In this document: piece after piece, positions 18,022 to 26,821 of the stretch
Layout of the letters: every line of letters begins with the position of its first letter
Position numbering within the stretch: position 1 is the first letter of the stretch
Source of the DNA: Vagococcus allomyrinae
Lineage (GTDB): Bacteria; Bacillota; Bacilli; Lactobacillales; Vagococcaceae
Length of the DNA stretch: 64,000 nucleotides
Direction of reading: 5' to 3'
Assembly: GCF_017829975.1 (NCBI RefSeq)
Contig: NZ_JAEEGA010000008.1
Location: forward strand, 62,001 to 126,000
Program-made: the position numbers and the translations under genes
The notes under the pieces: generated by a model
What the model saw: only the letters and a program-made list of their open reading frames with translations
Told to the model about the DNA's origin: nothing
Database searches by the model: none

Positions 18022-18462
18022 TTAGTACTGTTGTTTTAAAAATCCATGTAAATTTCTCAAACCTCTAATCAACGCTTTTTTCTCGTCTTCGTTCATATCA
18101 CCTAAGGCTGCCTCAACCATCTTCTTATGAAATAATTGATGAACCCGATAAAAAAGTCGGCCACGGTTAGTTAATTTCAATCTGACTACGCGGCGGTCTG
18201 CATCACTGCGGACACGTTCAACATACCCTTTTTTTTCAAGGTTGTTAATCGCCACCGTCAACGTTCCCACGGTTACCGATAATGATTTTGCTACTTCACT
18301 TGATGTTCGTTCTTTGTGTAAGCCAATTGCTTCAATCGTGTGCATCTCTTTAATTGAAATATCGTCAAATTGACTTTTCCTAAGTTCGGACTCTTCGATC
18401 GTTAGAATATCATTAAAGACAGTTACAAGATAAGCATTAACTTTTTCTAAATTGGAATCCAT
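18022..18462 (-). CDS. fabT: MarR-family repressor of fatty-acid synthesis
   Basis: FabT is the acyl-ACP-responsive repressor of type II fatty-acid genes in Streptococcaceae and Enterococcaceae. The 146-residue protein has the winged helix-turn-helix (SSEVAKSLSVTVGTLTVAIN near 51-70), with the wing residues YVERVRSDADRRVVRL after it. The ATG at 18462 follows GAGGAG. It heads the cluster, and two matches to the FabT box lie at its own promoter, so it is autoregulated. Confidence 0.93.
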   Translation of the reverse strand: MDSNLEKVNAYLVTVFNDILTIEESELRKSQFDDISIKEMHTIEAIGLHKERTSSEVAKSLSVTVGTLTVAINNLEKKGYVERVRSDADRRVVRLKLTNRGRLFYRVHQLFHKKMVEAALGDMNEDEKKALIRGLRNLHGFLKQQY

Positions 18463-18484
18463 GGATATCTCCTCAATCGAAATT

Positions 18485-18543
18485 AGTTTGATTATCAAAT
18501 CATTTGATGTTCAAAGTATATTACGTACACTGAAAAATTGCAA
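18485..18543 (-). promoter_or_regulatory. fabT promoter with two FabT boxes
   Basis: TTGCAA (18538-18543) and TATACT (18515-18520) are 17 bp apart on the minus strand. AGTTTGATTATCAAAT at 18485-18500 agrees with the FabT operator as I know it, and a weaker second copy, ATTTGATGTTCAAAG, lies at 18502-18516 and touches the -10. Tandem boxes over the start region indicate repression of the whole cluster. Confidence 0.85.
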
Positions 18544-18689
18544 CTTTTTTTTATGAAAAAAGTGTGAACTTTCTAAGACCTACTTTTGTCTTCTATATAT
18601 AAACGAATTATCGCCCTCCGTTACTTCCTAATATTTTTCTCATTTCTTCACCTTTTTAAATGTTTTTTAATGATTATGACCGTTTTTAG

Positions 18690-18718
18690 TTGTTTTTATA
18701 AAAGAATGATGGTATTAT
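18690..18718 (+). promoter_or_regulatory. Candidate promoter of the fructose operon
   Basis: TTGTTT (18690-18695) and TATTAT (18713-18718) are 17 bp apart, just upstream of the fruR ribosome site. The match is moderate, as expected for a regulated promoter. Confidence 0.5.
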
Positions 18719-18739
18719 CATGGTGAGGAGCTGATGATA

Positions 18740-19492
18740 ATGCTTACAGAAGAACGACGGAAGTTAATTATGGAGTTGTTGAAGAGCCATGAGATCGTGA
18801 AATCTCAAGAACTAATGAAGTTGTTAGACTCATCTGAATCCACGATTAGACGAGATTTACAGGAGATGGAAGCCGAGGGTTTATTGAAGCGAATCCACGG
18901 CGGTGCCAAGCGGATTGTCAAACTTGACTATGAACCTGACATGTTAGAAAAATCATCAAAAAACGTTCATGAGAAACAATTAATCGCTGAATATGCCACA
19001 AGCTTTATTCATGATGGTGATTTCGTTTATTTGGACGCAGGAACATCCACATACGAAATGATTCCTTTTTTAAAGCAAAAGGACATTAATGTGATCACCA
19101 ACTCGGTATATCACGCTACGGCCTTAACCGATTTAAAAATCCCAACGATGATTATTGGTGGCAATATTAAATTGACAACCAAAGCCGTGGTCAGTGCTTT
19201 CAGCTTGCAACAATTGCAATTATTCCGCTTTGATAAAGCCTTTATGGGCATTAACGGCATTCACCCGAAACATGGCCTTACCACACCTGACTCCGAGGAA
19301 GCCACCATGAAAGCAGTGGCTCTTGGACAAGCTGAACAAGTCTATATACTGGCAGACGATTCTAAGTTTAATAAAGTCTCATTTTCAAAAGTGGCGGCTT
19401 TAGATGAAGCCACTATTATCACCAACCAGTTATCCAAAGATATCCGGCAACACTTTGAATCACTTACCACTATCAAGGAGGTTATTAAATGA
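18740..19492 (+). CDS. fruR: DeoR-family repressor of the fructose operon
   Basis: The 250-residue regulator has an N-terminal DeoR helix-turn-helix (SQELMKLLDSSESTIRRDLQ, about 22-41) with the family tail EAEGLLKRIHGGAK, and a C-terminal sugar-phosphate-sensing domain with the conserved LDAGTSTYEM. I start at the ATG at 18740; GAGGAG lies nine bases before it, while the ATG at 18734 is too close. It overlaps fruK by four bases. By position it represses fruRKA and is probably relieved by fructose 1-phosphate. Confidence 0.9.
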   Translation: MLTEERRKLIMELLKSHEIVKSQELMKLLDSSESTIRRDLQEMEAEGLLKRIHGGAKRIVKLDYEPDMLEKSSKNVHEKQLIAEYATSFIHDGDFVYLDAGTSTYEMIPFLKQKDINVITNSVYHATALTDLKIPTMIIGGNIKLTTKAVVSAFSLQQLQLFRFDKAFMGINGIHPKHGLTTPDSEEATMKAVALGQAEQVYILADDSKFNKVSFSKVAALDEATIITNQLSKDIRQHFESLTTIKEVIK

Positions 19493-20403
19493 TTTATACC
19501 GTCACACTTAACCCGTCCATCGATTATATCGTTCAATTAGAGACGCTTGAATTAGGACAGTTAAACCGAATTGCCCAGGACTACAAATTCCCTGGAGGCA
19601 AAGGCATTAACGTCTCACGAATTTTACAACGTCTTGGTAAAAAAAATGCGGCTCTGGGATTTTTAGGTGGCTTTACTGGAGACTTCATTCGCAGTTCCCT
19701 TGAACAAGAAGGAATCTTAACGGATTTCACAACGATCTCCGACGACACACGGATCAACATTAAATTAAAAGCTCAAGAAGAAACCGAAGTCAACGGTCAA
19801 GGACCCACTTTATCCCTTGCTGAAATCGCTGACTTAAAAAGTCGTCTAGCTGCTGTCAGCTCTCAGGATATCGTTATTTTATCTGGTAGTATTCCCCCTT
19901 CTTTACCGAGGGATTTTTATTCACAATTGATTGAGTTAATCACAGCTAAGGGAGCTCATTTTATGATTGACACAACGGGTTCAAGTCTGCTTGAAACCTT
20001 AGAGGCTCAGCCTTTGCTTGTGAAACCCAATCATCACGAGTTGGCTGAACTATTTGCCACCTCCTTTTCTTCCATCGAAGACATCTTGCCATATGGCCAA
20101 CTGCTTTTGGAAAAGGGGGCTCAGCACGTGATCGTCTCCCTTGGTGGTGACGGAGCCTTGTTGTTCTCAGGTGATGCTGTTTATCAGGCGGCCCCTTTAA
20201 AAGGCACGTTGATTAATTCTGTTGGGGCTGGCGACTCAATGATTGCTGGATTTGTTAGTCAGCTTTCGGCGACACCCGATCTTGAATTAGCATTTCGCTA
20301 TGGTGTCGCTTGTGGCAGTGCGACTGCTTTTTCAGCAGATTTAGCAACAGCTGCTGCCATTACTGATTTACTGGATCAAATAACCCTTAAAAAGCTCAAA
20401 TAG
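19489..20403 (+). CDS. fruK: 1-phosphofructokinase
   Basis: FruK phosphorylates fructose 1-phosphate, the product of the adjacent PTS, to fructose 1,6-bisphosphate. The 304-residue PfkB-family kinase has the N-terminal TLNPSIDYIV, the substrate-binding GGKGINVSRIL near residue 38, and the C-terminal GAGDSMIAGF with the catalytic aspartate near 249. It overlaps fruR by ATGA and precedes fruA by 11 bases. Tagatose-6-phosphate kinase (LacC) is the closest alternative; the fruA neighbour decides it. Confidence 0.92.
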   Translation: MIYTVTLNPSIDYIVQLETLELGQLNRIAQDYKFPGGKGINVSRILQRLGKKNAALGFLGGFTGDFIRSSLEQEGILTDFTTISDDTRINIKLKAQEETEVNGQGPTLSLAEIADLKSRLAAVSSQDIVILSGSIPPSLPRDFYSQLIELITAKGAHFMIDTTGSSLLETLEAQPLLVKPNHHELAELFATSFSSIEDILPYGQLLLEKGAQHVIVSLGGDGALLFSGDAVYQAAPLKGTLINSVGAGDSMIAGFVSQLSATPDLELAFRYGVACGSATAFSADLATAAAITDLLDQITLKKLK

Positions 20404-20414
20404 GAGGAAATCAC

Positions 20415-22316
20415 ATGAATATTAACGACTTATTATTAAAAAATGTCATGATTTTAGACTTACAAGCCACAGACAAAGAAGCGGCAATTACTGAAATGGT
20501 CGACAAATTGTTTGCTGAAGGACGAATTTCCGATAAGGAGATCTTCAAAGCTGGCATTTTGGCTCGCGAAGCTCAAACAACGACTGGGTTAGGCGATGGC
20601 ATTGCCATGCCCCACGCAAAAAACGCAGCAGTCAAAGAAGCAACTGTTTTATTTGCTAAAAGTAAAGCTGGCTTGGATTATCAGTCATTAGACGGCCAGC
20701 CCACTCACCTCTTCTTTATGATTGCTGCTCCAGAGGGCGCCAATAACACTCATCTACAAGCTTTAGCGGCTCTCTCTCGATTACTGATTAAGCCAGAATT
20801 TGTGGCTCAGTTAAAAGAAGCCAATAGCCCTGACGAGGTTCAACAATTAGTCGCCCAAGCGGAAAAAGAAAGAGAAGCAGCGGAAGTGGTGGAAACACAA
20901 ACGGTGGCTCCGGCTGACCAACCGCTGATTGTGGCCGTAACAGCTTGCCCAACGGGAATTGCTCACACTTATATGGCAGAAGACGCCTTAAAGGCTAAAG
21001 CAGCGGAAATGGGCGTTAGAATTCGTGTAGAGACAAATGGCTCTGATGGGGTTAAACATCGCTTAACCCCTAGTGAAATTGCTGAGGCTAAAGGTGTTAT
21101 CGTAGCGGCCGATAAAAATGTTGAGATGGCCCGCTTCAATGGCAAACCGTTACTTAATCGCCCCGTTAGTGATGGCATTAAGAAAACAGAGGAATTAATC
21201 AATTTAGTCTTGACAGATCAAGCGCCGACCTTCCACACAAACAAAGCAGAGGAGACAGAAGAATCCAGTAGCGGTTCCATTGGGTCACAAATTTACAAAC
21301 ACTTGATGAATGGTGTCAGCAATATGTTGCCTTTTGTAATCGGTGGCGGGATTGTGATCGCTTTAGCCTTTATGATTGATCAGGCCATGGGTGTTCCTCA
21401 AGATAAATTGGAATTATTGGGAAGCTACAATCAATTTCCTGCTTACTTAAAATCAATCGGTGGTGCGGCTTTTGGCTTTATGCTGCCAATCTTAGCTGGT
21501 TACATCGCCTCTAGTATTGCTGATCGTCCTGGATTAGTGGCTGGTTTCGTTGCTGGTGCTTTGGCAGCTTCTGGCGGTGCTGGCTTCCTGGGGGCTTTAC
21601 TTGGTGGTTTCTTGGCTGGTTACGTGATGATTTTCTTGAAGAAACTATTTGCTAACTTACCTAAATCCTTAGCAGGGATTCGCACGATTTTATTTTACCC
21701 ATTCCTAGGGGTGCTGATTACGGGGCTCTTAATGCTGGTAGTGAACATTCCGATGGAAGCTATTAACACTGGTTTGAATAATTTCTTAAACAACTTGTCG
21801 GGCGTCAACGCTGCACTGTTAGGTGCGCTTTTGGGTGGCATGATGGCCGTTGACTTAGGTGGTCCGATTAACAAGGCAGCTTACGTCTTTGGTACTGGTA
21901 CGTTAGCGGCAACTGTCGCAACGGGTGGCAGCACTGTGATGGCTGCTGTCATGGCTGGTGGGATGGTCCCTCCTCTTGCAATTTTTATTGCCACATTGTT
22001 ATTCAAAACTAAATTTTCGAAAAAAGATCAAGAAGCTGGTCTAACTAACTTAGTCATGGGGGCTTCTTTCATTACCGAAGGGGCAATTCCTTTTGCAGCC
22101 GCTGACCCTCTTAGAACACTGCCTGGCTTTATTGTCGGTTCAGCTCTAGCTGGTGGTCTCGTCAGCAGTTTAGCCATTAAAGTAATGGCGCCTCATGGTG
22201 GGATCTTCGTTATTTTATTAGTTAATAAACCACTCTTGTATATTGCCTTCATTATCCTTGGCTCATTCGTTAGTGCCCTTATTTTAGGTGCTATGCGCAA
22301 ACCTGTCGCTCAATAA
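20415..22316 (+). CDS. fruA: PTS fructose-specific enzyme IIABC
   Basis: This single 633-residue polypeptide imports fructose and phosphorylates it to fructose 1-phosphate. Domains in order are IIA (about 1-150, phospho-histidine His67 in GIAMPHAKN), a linker, IIB (about 170-270, phospho-cysteine Cys178 in VTACPTGIAHTYMA) and membrane IIC (about 290-630) with Gly/Ala-rich transmembrane segments. A glycine-rich GAIPFAAADP segment lies near residue 558. A strong terminator follows 10 bases after the stop, closing the fruRKA operon. Confidence 0.95.
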   Translation: MNINDLLLKNVMILDLQATDKEAAITEMVDKLFAEGRISDKEIFKAGILAREAQTTTGLGDGIAMPHAKNAAVKEATVLFAKSKAGLDYQSLDGQPTHLFFMIAAPEGANNTHLQALAALSRLLIKPEFVAQLKEANSPDEVQQLVAQAEKEREAAEVVETQTVAPADQPLIVAVTACPTGIAHTYMAEDALKAKAAEMGVRIRVETNGSDGVKHRLTPSEIAEAKGVIVAADKNVEMARFNGKPLLNRPVSDGIKKTEELINLVLTDQAPTFHTNKAEETEESSSGSIGSQIYKHLMNGVSNMLPFVIGGGIVIALAFMIDQAMGVPQDKLELLGSYNQFPAYLKSIGGAAFGFMLPILAGYIASSIADRPGLVAGFVAGALAASGGAGFLGALLGGFLAGYVMIFLKKLFANLPKSLAGIRTILFYPFLGVLITGLLMLVVNIPMEAINTGLNNFLNNLSGVNAALLGALLGGMMAVDLGGPINKAAYVFGTGTLAATVATGGSTVMAAVMAGGMVPPLAIFIATLLFKTKFSKKDQEAGLTNLVMGASFITEGAIPFAAADPLRTLPGFIVGSALAGGLVSSLAIKVMAPHGGIFVILLVNKPLLYIAFIILGSFVSALILGAMRKPVAQ

Positions 22317-22325
22317 GCCGACTTA

Positions 22326-22353
22326 AACAACGACTGCGGTCGTTGTTTTTTTT
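22326..22353 (+). terminator. Intrinsic terminator of the fructose operon
   Basis: AACAACGAC pairs with GTCGTTGTT around a TGCG loop and is followed by a T8 run. Confidence 0.93.
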
Positions 22354-22384
22354 GCTTACATTTCTCAACAATAATATTATAATA

Positions 22385-22414
22385 TTGACTATAGTGTGTG
22401 ACATACAGTATAAT
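22385..22414 (+). promoter_or_regulatory. padR promoter with dyad operator
   Basis: TTGACT (22385-22390) and a perfect TATAAT (22409-22414) are 18 bp apart. The spacer and flanks (about 22391-22411) form an imperfect dyad of the TGTG...CATACA kind. PadR proteins commonly bind ATGT/ACAT dyads at their own promoters, so autorepression is likely. Confidence 0.7.
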
Positions 22415-22433
22415 AAAAGAAAGAGGTGATCCT

Positions 22434-22769
22434 ATGTCAGAAAAAGATATCGTTCAAAGTTATCTGACTGAACTCAGGCGGGGCAGCCTTGTCCTAGCCG
22501 TCCTCGGTTGCTTAAGCAAACCCTTCTATGGTTACGGTTTACTTCAGGAACTGCAAGACAAAAATATTCCCATCGAAGCTAACACACTTTACCCATTGTT
22601 AAGGCGCTTAGAAAAGCAAGGTCTGTTGACTAGCGACTGGGATACGACTGAAAGCCGTCCGCGAAAATACTATTTGATCAATGAGACTGGCAAACACGTG
22701 ACAAAGGCACTACGAGATGAATGGTTGGTAATGCAGAGAAGTATTATGACAATATTTGAGGAGGATTAA
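22434..22769 (+). CDS. PadR-family transcriptional regulator
   Basis: This 111-residue winged-helix protein has the PadR pattern: LAVLGCLSKPFYGYGLLQEL, then NTLYPLLRRLEKQGLL and the wing ESRPRKYYLI. The ATG at 22434 sits behind AGAGGTGAT; a GTG upstream in frame has none. It is followed directly by a membrane protein, a pairing widespread in Firmicutes in which the regulator controls itself and the membrane partner. The inducer is unknown; related systems respond to envelope stress or antimicrobials. Confidence 0.85.
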   Translation: MSEKDIVQSYLTELRRGSLVLAVLGCLSKPFYGYGLLQELQDKNIPIEANTLYPLLRRLEKQGLLTSDWDTTESRPRKYYLINETGKHVTKALRDEWLVMQRSIMTIFEED

Positions 22770-22770
22770 G

Positions 22771-23811
22771 ATGAATGATTGGGTTGCGCGCTATGTTCAA
22801 GGAGTCATCAACCGCTTACCAGAGAAGGAACGTTTTGAAGTAGAGCAAGAATTAACCAGTAATATTTACGACATGCTTTCAGATAATCCTAGCGAAGATG
22901 AAATCAAAGAAGTCCTACTTGAAATGGGACCACCTGCCGTTTTGGCTGAAGAATACCGTCAAGAGCCAAAATATTTGATCTCCCCTCGTGTCTATCACGA
23001 CTACATCCAAGTTCTCAAATATTTAGTGCCAACCGTTGGTGTGGTTGTCGCTATTATCGGTGGGATCATTGGAGGCGTTGAAGGTAGTCAAAAAAGCGCT
23101 TCTGCAATATCTTTTGTGCAAGGCGTTCTGCAAAATGGCATTGGCACAGGGCTCTCACTGGGGATTTCAGCCGCATTTCAAGCCTTGTTATGGACAACTA
23201 TCGGCTTTGTCATCGCTGAGCGATATCACGCATTTGATGCCAACAACAATAAGAAAGAGTGGCGCTTGGAAGATTTGCCACAATTACATCACGGAAAAAA
23301 AATAGCGATCTCTGACGCGATTGTTGAAATGGCTCTAACGTTATTTTTTTCTGGAATGCTACTACTAGAAGCTTTTGATCTGTTACCCATTGTCTTTATC
23401 ACCGAGAAAAATGGGGTCGCGTCAATCCCACTCTTTAGCCCGACCTTCATCTGGAAACTAGTTCCTGTTCTGATTATTGGTATCCTAATGTCAGTCTTAG
23501 TTAATGCCATTAAACTAAAAGACCGACGCTGGACGAAGCGGGTTCTTCAATGGACGCTCTTTGAAAGCTTGATTTCTGCTAGTTTATGGATTATTTTGCT
23601 ACTACAACCGGATCTTTTCAGTTACGAATTTACAGACTTCCTAAAAGACCAGACCTGGGCCAAAATGGATGTCCTCCATTATATTGCCAGTGGCGAGACC
23701 CATTTCATATTAGTGATTGTCTGCTCAATTATTGGAATTGTTGCTATAGCTGAATGTGGAAATGCCCTCTATCAGTATTTTAGAAAAGAGGCTCAAATGA
23801 CAAAAATATAA
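22771..23811 (+). CDS. HAAS-domain membrane protein, partner of the PadR regulator
   Basis: The 346-residue protein begins with a helical cytoplasmic domain (about 1-65) of the HAAS type, RLPEKERFEVEQELTSNIYD, which in other bacteria is linked to PadR or sensor systems. Four or more transmembrane segments follow (about 85-110, 125-150, 180-210, 225-250 and onward). The ATG at 22771 lies just after the padR stop, with GGAGGA overlapping padR. Function beyond a probable membrane sensing role with the PadR protein is unknown. Confidence 0.7.
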   Translation: MNDWVARYVQGVINRLPEKERFEVEQELTSNIYDMLSDNPSEDEIKEVLLEMGPPAVLAEEYRQEPKYLISPRVYHDYIQVLKYLVPTVGVVVAIIGGIIGGVEGSQKSASAISFVQGVLQNGIGTGLSLGISAAFQALLWTTIGFVIAERYHAFDANNNKKEWRLEDLPQLHHGKKIAISDAIVEMALTLFFSGMLLLEAFDLLPIVFITEKNGVASIPLFSPTFIWKLVPVLIIGILMSVLVNAIKLKDRRWTKRVLQWTLFESLISASLWIILLLQPDLFSYEFTDFLKDQTWAKMDVLHYIASGETHFILVIVCSIIGIVAIAECGNALYQYFRKEAQMTKI

Positions 23812-23819
23812 TAAAACAA

Positions 23820-23986
23820 GCTGGGACATAAAGTCGTTTTGCTCCGAGCAATCTCGAAGAACCCGAACAATCGGCCGTTTCGATTGCTCGGGTTTTGAGA
23901 AATTGCCGAGAGAGCAGACTTTTGGAGCGCGTCTATCGCACAATGTTCGTAAAAGTATCGGAGGCTGGGACTATTGTCCCAGCCTC
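23820..23986. repeat. GGCTGG-ended intergenic repeat (family 2), long copy, ending in a bidirectional terminator
   Basis: GCTGGGAC at the left end can pair with GTCCCAGC at the right end. Inside are GAGCAATCTC, a long hairpin (AACCCGAACAATCG with CGATTGCTCGGGTT) and GAGAAATTGCCGAG, so the whole can fold as nested arms. The right end is an independent perfect 11-bp hairpin, GAGGCTGGGAC with GTCCCAGCCTC (23961-23986), followed by TTTATTATTTT, which terminates the padR operon and the facing gene. Pieces are shared with 16624-16715. Confidence 0.65.
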
Positions 23987-23990
23987 TTTA

Positions 23991-24668
23991 TTATTTTCGG
24001 TAAAACATGATTAATTTAGTTAAGGTGTCACGATTCCACAATGTGACATCAGTTTCCTTCGCAAAATCAATGGCTTCATCAGAAAAATAGTCATTAGTGA
24101 CTGCCACTAGTTTGATTGACTCAAAGTCTCGACTTTTGGCAATTACGTCATGAACAACACTAACAGCTACTGTCTGGTTACTGCTTTGGCAACCAAATAA
24201 GTACTGTTCTCCATTCTTTATCCCAAAAATAGCGTCATTCTTCTTTAATTCAACTTGTTCATAGCCACTTTCAATTAAAAAATCAACTAACTGAGTCTTA
24301 AATTCCAGATCACATAACTGATCCCACTGTGCTAATTCTGGCGAGCGATCTTGATTACTGAGACTACCGACAGCTTCCACTACTTTCACCGGCACTTCTC
24401 GAACCTCTATCGGAGGCATTTCTCGTGGTGCTACGGGCCGATACCCTTTAATGACTCGGCTTTTTAACGTTTCTTTCAAATCTTTTGGCAAAAAAGCATA
24501 CGCGATACCAAAACAGGTTAACATTGTCAATACAATGATTAAAACTGAAGACTCATCATTTGAAAATGCGCCGAACACGCCAACGACAATAAAAAAAATA
24601 GACAAACCAATTCGACTATTTCGCATTAGGTTCCCCACAATATCCCTCCCCAATAATACTAAATTCAT
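23991..24668 (-). CDS. Membrane-anchored Mrr-like restriction-endonuclease-fold protein
   Basis: The 225-residue protein has two N-terminal hydrophobic segments (about 17-35 and 42-61). A cytoplasmic domain with the layout of the Mrr/type IV restriction endonuclease fold follows: LVDFLIESGYEQVELKKND, then a beta-hairpin YLFGCQSS, then the typical end AIDFAKETDVTLWNRDTLTKLI. The usual Q-x-K catalytic element reads CQSS here, without the lysine, so nuclease activity is doubtful. It stands alone between convergent terminators. Similar small membrane Mrr-like proteins are common and uncharacterised in Firmicutes. Confidence 0.6.
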   Translation of the reverse strand: MNLVLLGRDIVGNLMRNSRIGLSIFFIVVGVFGAFSNDESSVLIIVLTMLTCFGIAYAFLPKDLKETLKSRVIKGYRPVAPREMPPIEVREVPVKVVEAVGSLSNQDRSPELAQWDQLCDLEFKTQLVDFLIESGYEQVELKKNDAIFGIKNGEQYLFGCQSSNQTVAVSVVHDVIAKSRDFESIKLVAVTNDYFSDEAIDFAKETDVTLWNRDTLTKLIMFYRK

Positions 24669-24720
24669 CTAAATTGTAGCTCAATTCAGCATAATTGTCT
24701 AGGAGTCACTAATTTTGTGA

Positions 24721-25686
24721 CTAATCCCCCATCACTCGCAACATCAGGGCTTTTTGAGCATGAAGACGATTTTCAGCTTCTTGGTAAACAACGGAATGAG
24801 TGCCGTCAATAATGTCGGCAGTGACTTCTTCGCCACGATGAGCCGGTAAACAGTGTAAAAACTTATAATCTGCCTGAGCCGCTGAAACCAACTCCTCATT
24901 AACTTGATAATGCTCACCAAAAACGGCTAGCCGTTTGTTGTTCTCTTCTTCCCATCCCATGCTAGCCCAAACATCGGTATAAACGATATCCGCCTCTTTA
25001 ACAGCTTCTTTTGGCTCAACCAGACTTTCAATCTTAGCGCCACTTTCACTGGCTAATCCTTGTGCGATTGTTACGTACTCCTCTTTCGGTTGATAACCAA
25101 CTGGACTGGCCACTGCCACATCCATGCCGACAATGGCTCCACCGATCATCAATGAATGAGCCATATTATTACCATCGCCTACATAGGCTAGTTTTAGGCC
25201 TTCAAATTTACCGTAATGCTCATAAATAGTCATTAAATCGGCTAATACTTGACAAGGATGATGGTCATCGGTCAACCCATTAATGACCGGAACACTGGCT
25301 TCAGCCGCTAACTCTTCTACCTTGCTATCCTCAAATGTCCGAATCATAATCCCATCTACATAACTTGACATAACTTTGGCGGTATCCTTAATGGGCTCCC
25401 CACGCCCCATTTGTGAATCCCCTGTATTCATTACAATGGCATCACCGCCTAATTGGACGATTCCCGCTTCAAAAGACATTCTCGTCCGAGTTGAAGCTTT
25501 TTCAAATACCATGGCTAAGATCTTACCAGATAAACTTTCCTGGTATTTTTTAGGGTCTTTCTTCATGTCAATCGCTAATTTAACTAGTTCAATCACATCC
25601 GTTTTCATCAGCTCTTCCAAGGTTAAAATACTTTTCCCGGCTAAATTGTTTCCCATCATTTCCACCATCTCTTCTTTATCATTCAT
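24721..25686 (-). CDS. argF: Ornithine carbamoyltransferase
   Basis: ArgF makes citrulline from ornithine and carbamoyl phosphate. The carbamoyl-phosphate loop STRTR (near 69-73 of the frame), HPCQ and [11 protein letters not shown], which binds ornithine, are all present. I use the ATG at 25686, which overlaps the argD stop. A weak ribosome site leaves ATGs at 25668 or 25659 possible, and those would give a length nearer to the usual one. As last gene of argCJBDF, its role is biosynthetic rather than in arginine-deiminase catabolism. Confidence 0.93.
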   Translation of the reverse strand: MNDKEEMVEMMGNNLAGKSILTLEELMKTDVIELVKLAIDMKKDPKKYQESLSGKILAMVFEKASTRTRMSFEAGIVQLGGDAIVMNTGDSQMGRGEPIKDTAKVMSSYVDGIMIRTFEDSKVEELAAEASVPVINGLTDDHHPCQVLADLMTIYEHYGKFEGLKLAYVGDGNNMAHSLMIGGAIVGMDVAVASPVGYQPKEEYVTIAQGLASESGAKIESLVEPKEAVKEADIVYTDVWASMGWEEENNKRLAVFGEHYQVNEELVSAAQADYKFLHCLPAHRGEEVTADIIDGTHSVVYQEAENRLHAQKALMLRVMGD

Positions 25687-26821
25687 ATTTTGCAAGACTT
25701 TCTTTTAAAACTGCCACACCTGTTTTTAATTGTTCCACTGTTAGAGTCAAAGGCGGTAACAACCGGACCACATTATGGCCAGCTGTTAAGGCCACCACTC
25801 CAGCTTGAGCCATGGTCTCTACCACCTCGCTTGGCGGCAGTGTCACTTCAACGCCGATCATAAATCCGATCCCGCGGACATCGACAACCGTTGCTAAGGG
25901 CAATAGCTCTTCTTCCAATAAAGCTTTTAGAACATCTCCCTTGCGCTTGACGCAAGTTAAAAAATCCGATTCATTCAATTGACCTAAGACGGCAGACGCG
26001 GCAGACATTGCCACTAAATTTCCGCCAAAAGTTGAACCGTGAGTGCCTGGACCAAAGTCTATGGCCAACTCTTTTTTCGCTAACATAGCTCCAACTGGTA
26101 AACCATTTCCCAACCCTTTAGCCAACGTGATAATATCTGGCATCAGTTCATATTGCTCCGATAAATAAAGGGTGCCTGTTCGCCCCATCCCGGTTTGGAC
26201 TTCATCAACGGCTAGTAAAATGCCTTTTTCCTGACAACTCCTTTGAACAGCTTTTACCCACTCTGGGTCGGCAGGCAGAACACCGCCTTCTCCTTGAATT
26301 AATTCCAGCAAAACACCACCAACGGCTTCGTCAAGGGCCGCTTCAAAAACCTCTAAATCATTGTAAGGAAGATAGACAAAACCAGGGACGATCGCACCAA
26401 AACCACCGTGAATCTTAGCTTGACCAGTCGCAGACATGCTGCCAAAAGTCCGACCGTGGAAGGAATCGATAAAGGTGATGATTTTAGCTTTACCAGATGC
26501 TTTCCGAATTAGTTTTAACGCCGCTTCGTTGGCTTCGGTCCCACTGTTACAGAAAAATGCTTGATAGTTTTTTTCGCCGATTAATTGGGCTGCTACTTGT
26601 TCTTGTAAGCTATTTTGATATAAATTAGGGGTGTGCCAAAGCTTTTCCAACTGACCAGTCACAGCAGCCTTAACCCTTGGATGATCATACCCAAGATTTG
26701 CCACGCCAATGCCACTAGAAAAATCCAAATACTGCTGACCTTCACTATCAATCAGATAGCCGCCAGCGCCACTAACAAATTCCCGATTTGCTCGCTGATA
26801 ATTAGGTAATAAGTAACTCAT
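25679..26821 (-). CDS. argD: Acetylornithine aminotransferase
   Basis: ArgD transfers an amino group from glutamate to N-acetylglutamate semialdehyde, using pyridoxal phosphate. The 380-residue class III aminotransferase shows [19 protein letters not shown] for cofactor phosphate binding, the [11 protein letters not shown] aspartate segment and the Schiff-base lysine in [14 protein letters not shown]. It overlaps argB by four bases and argF by eight, so the three are probably translationally coupled. Confidence 0.94.
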   Translation of the reverse strand: MSYLLPNYQRANREFVSGAGGYLIDSEGQQYLDFSSGIGVANLGYDHPRVKAAVTGQLEKLWHTPNLYQNSLQEQVAAQLIGEKNYQAFFCNSGTEANEAALKLIRKASGKAKIITFIDSFHGRTFGSMSATGQAKIHGGFGAIVPGFVYLPYNDLEVFEAALDEAVGGVLLELIQGEGGVLPADPEWVKAVQRSCQEKGILLAVDEVQTGMGRTGTLYLSEQYELMPDIITLAKGLGNGLPVGAMLAKKELAIDFGPGTHGSTFGGNLVAMSAASAVLGQLNESDFLTCVKRKGDVLKALLEEELLPLATVVDVRGIGFMIGVEVTLPPSEVVETMAQAGVVALTAGHNVVRLLPPLTLTVEQLKTGVAVLKESLAKYE

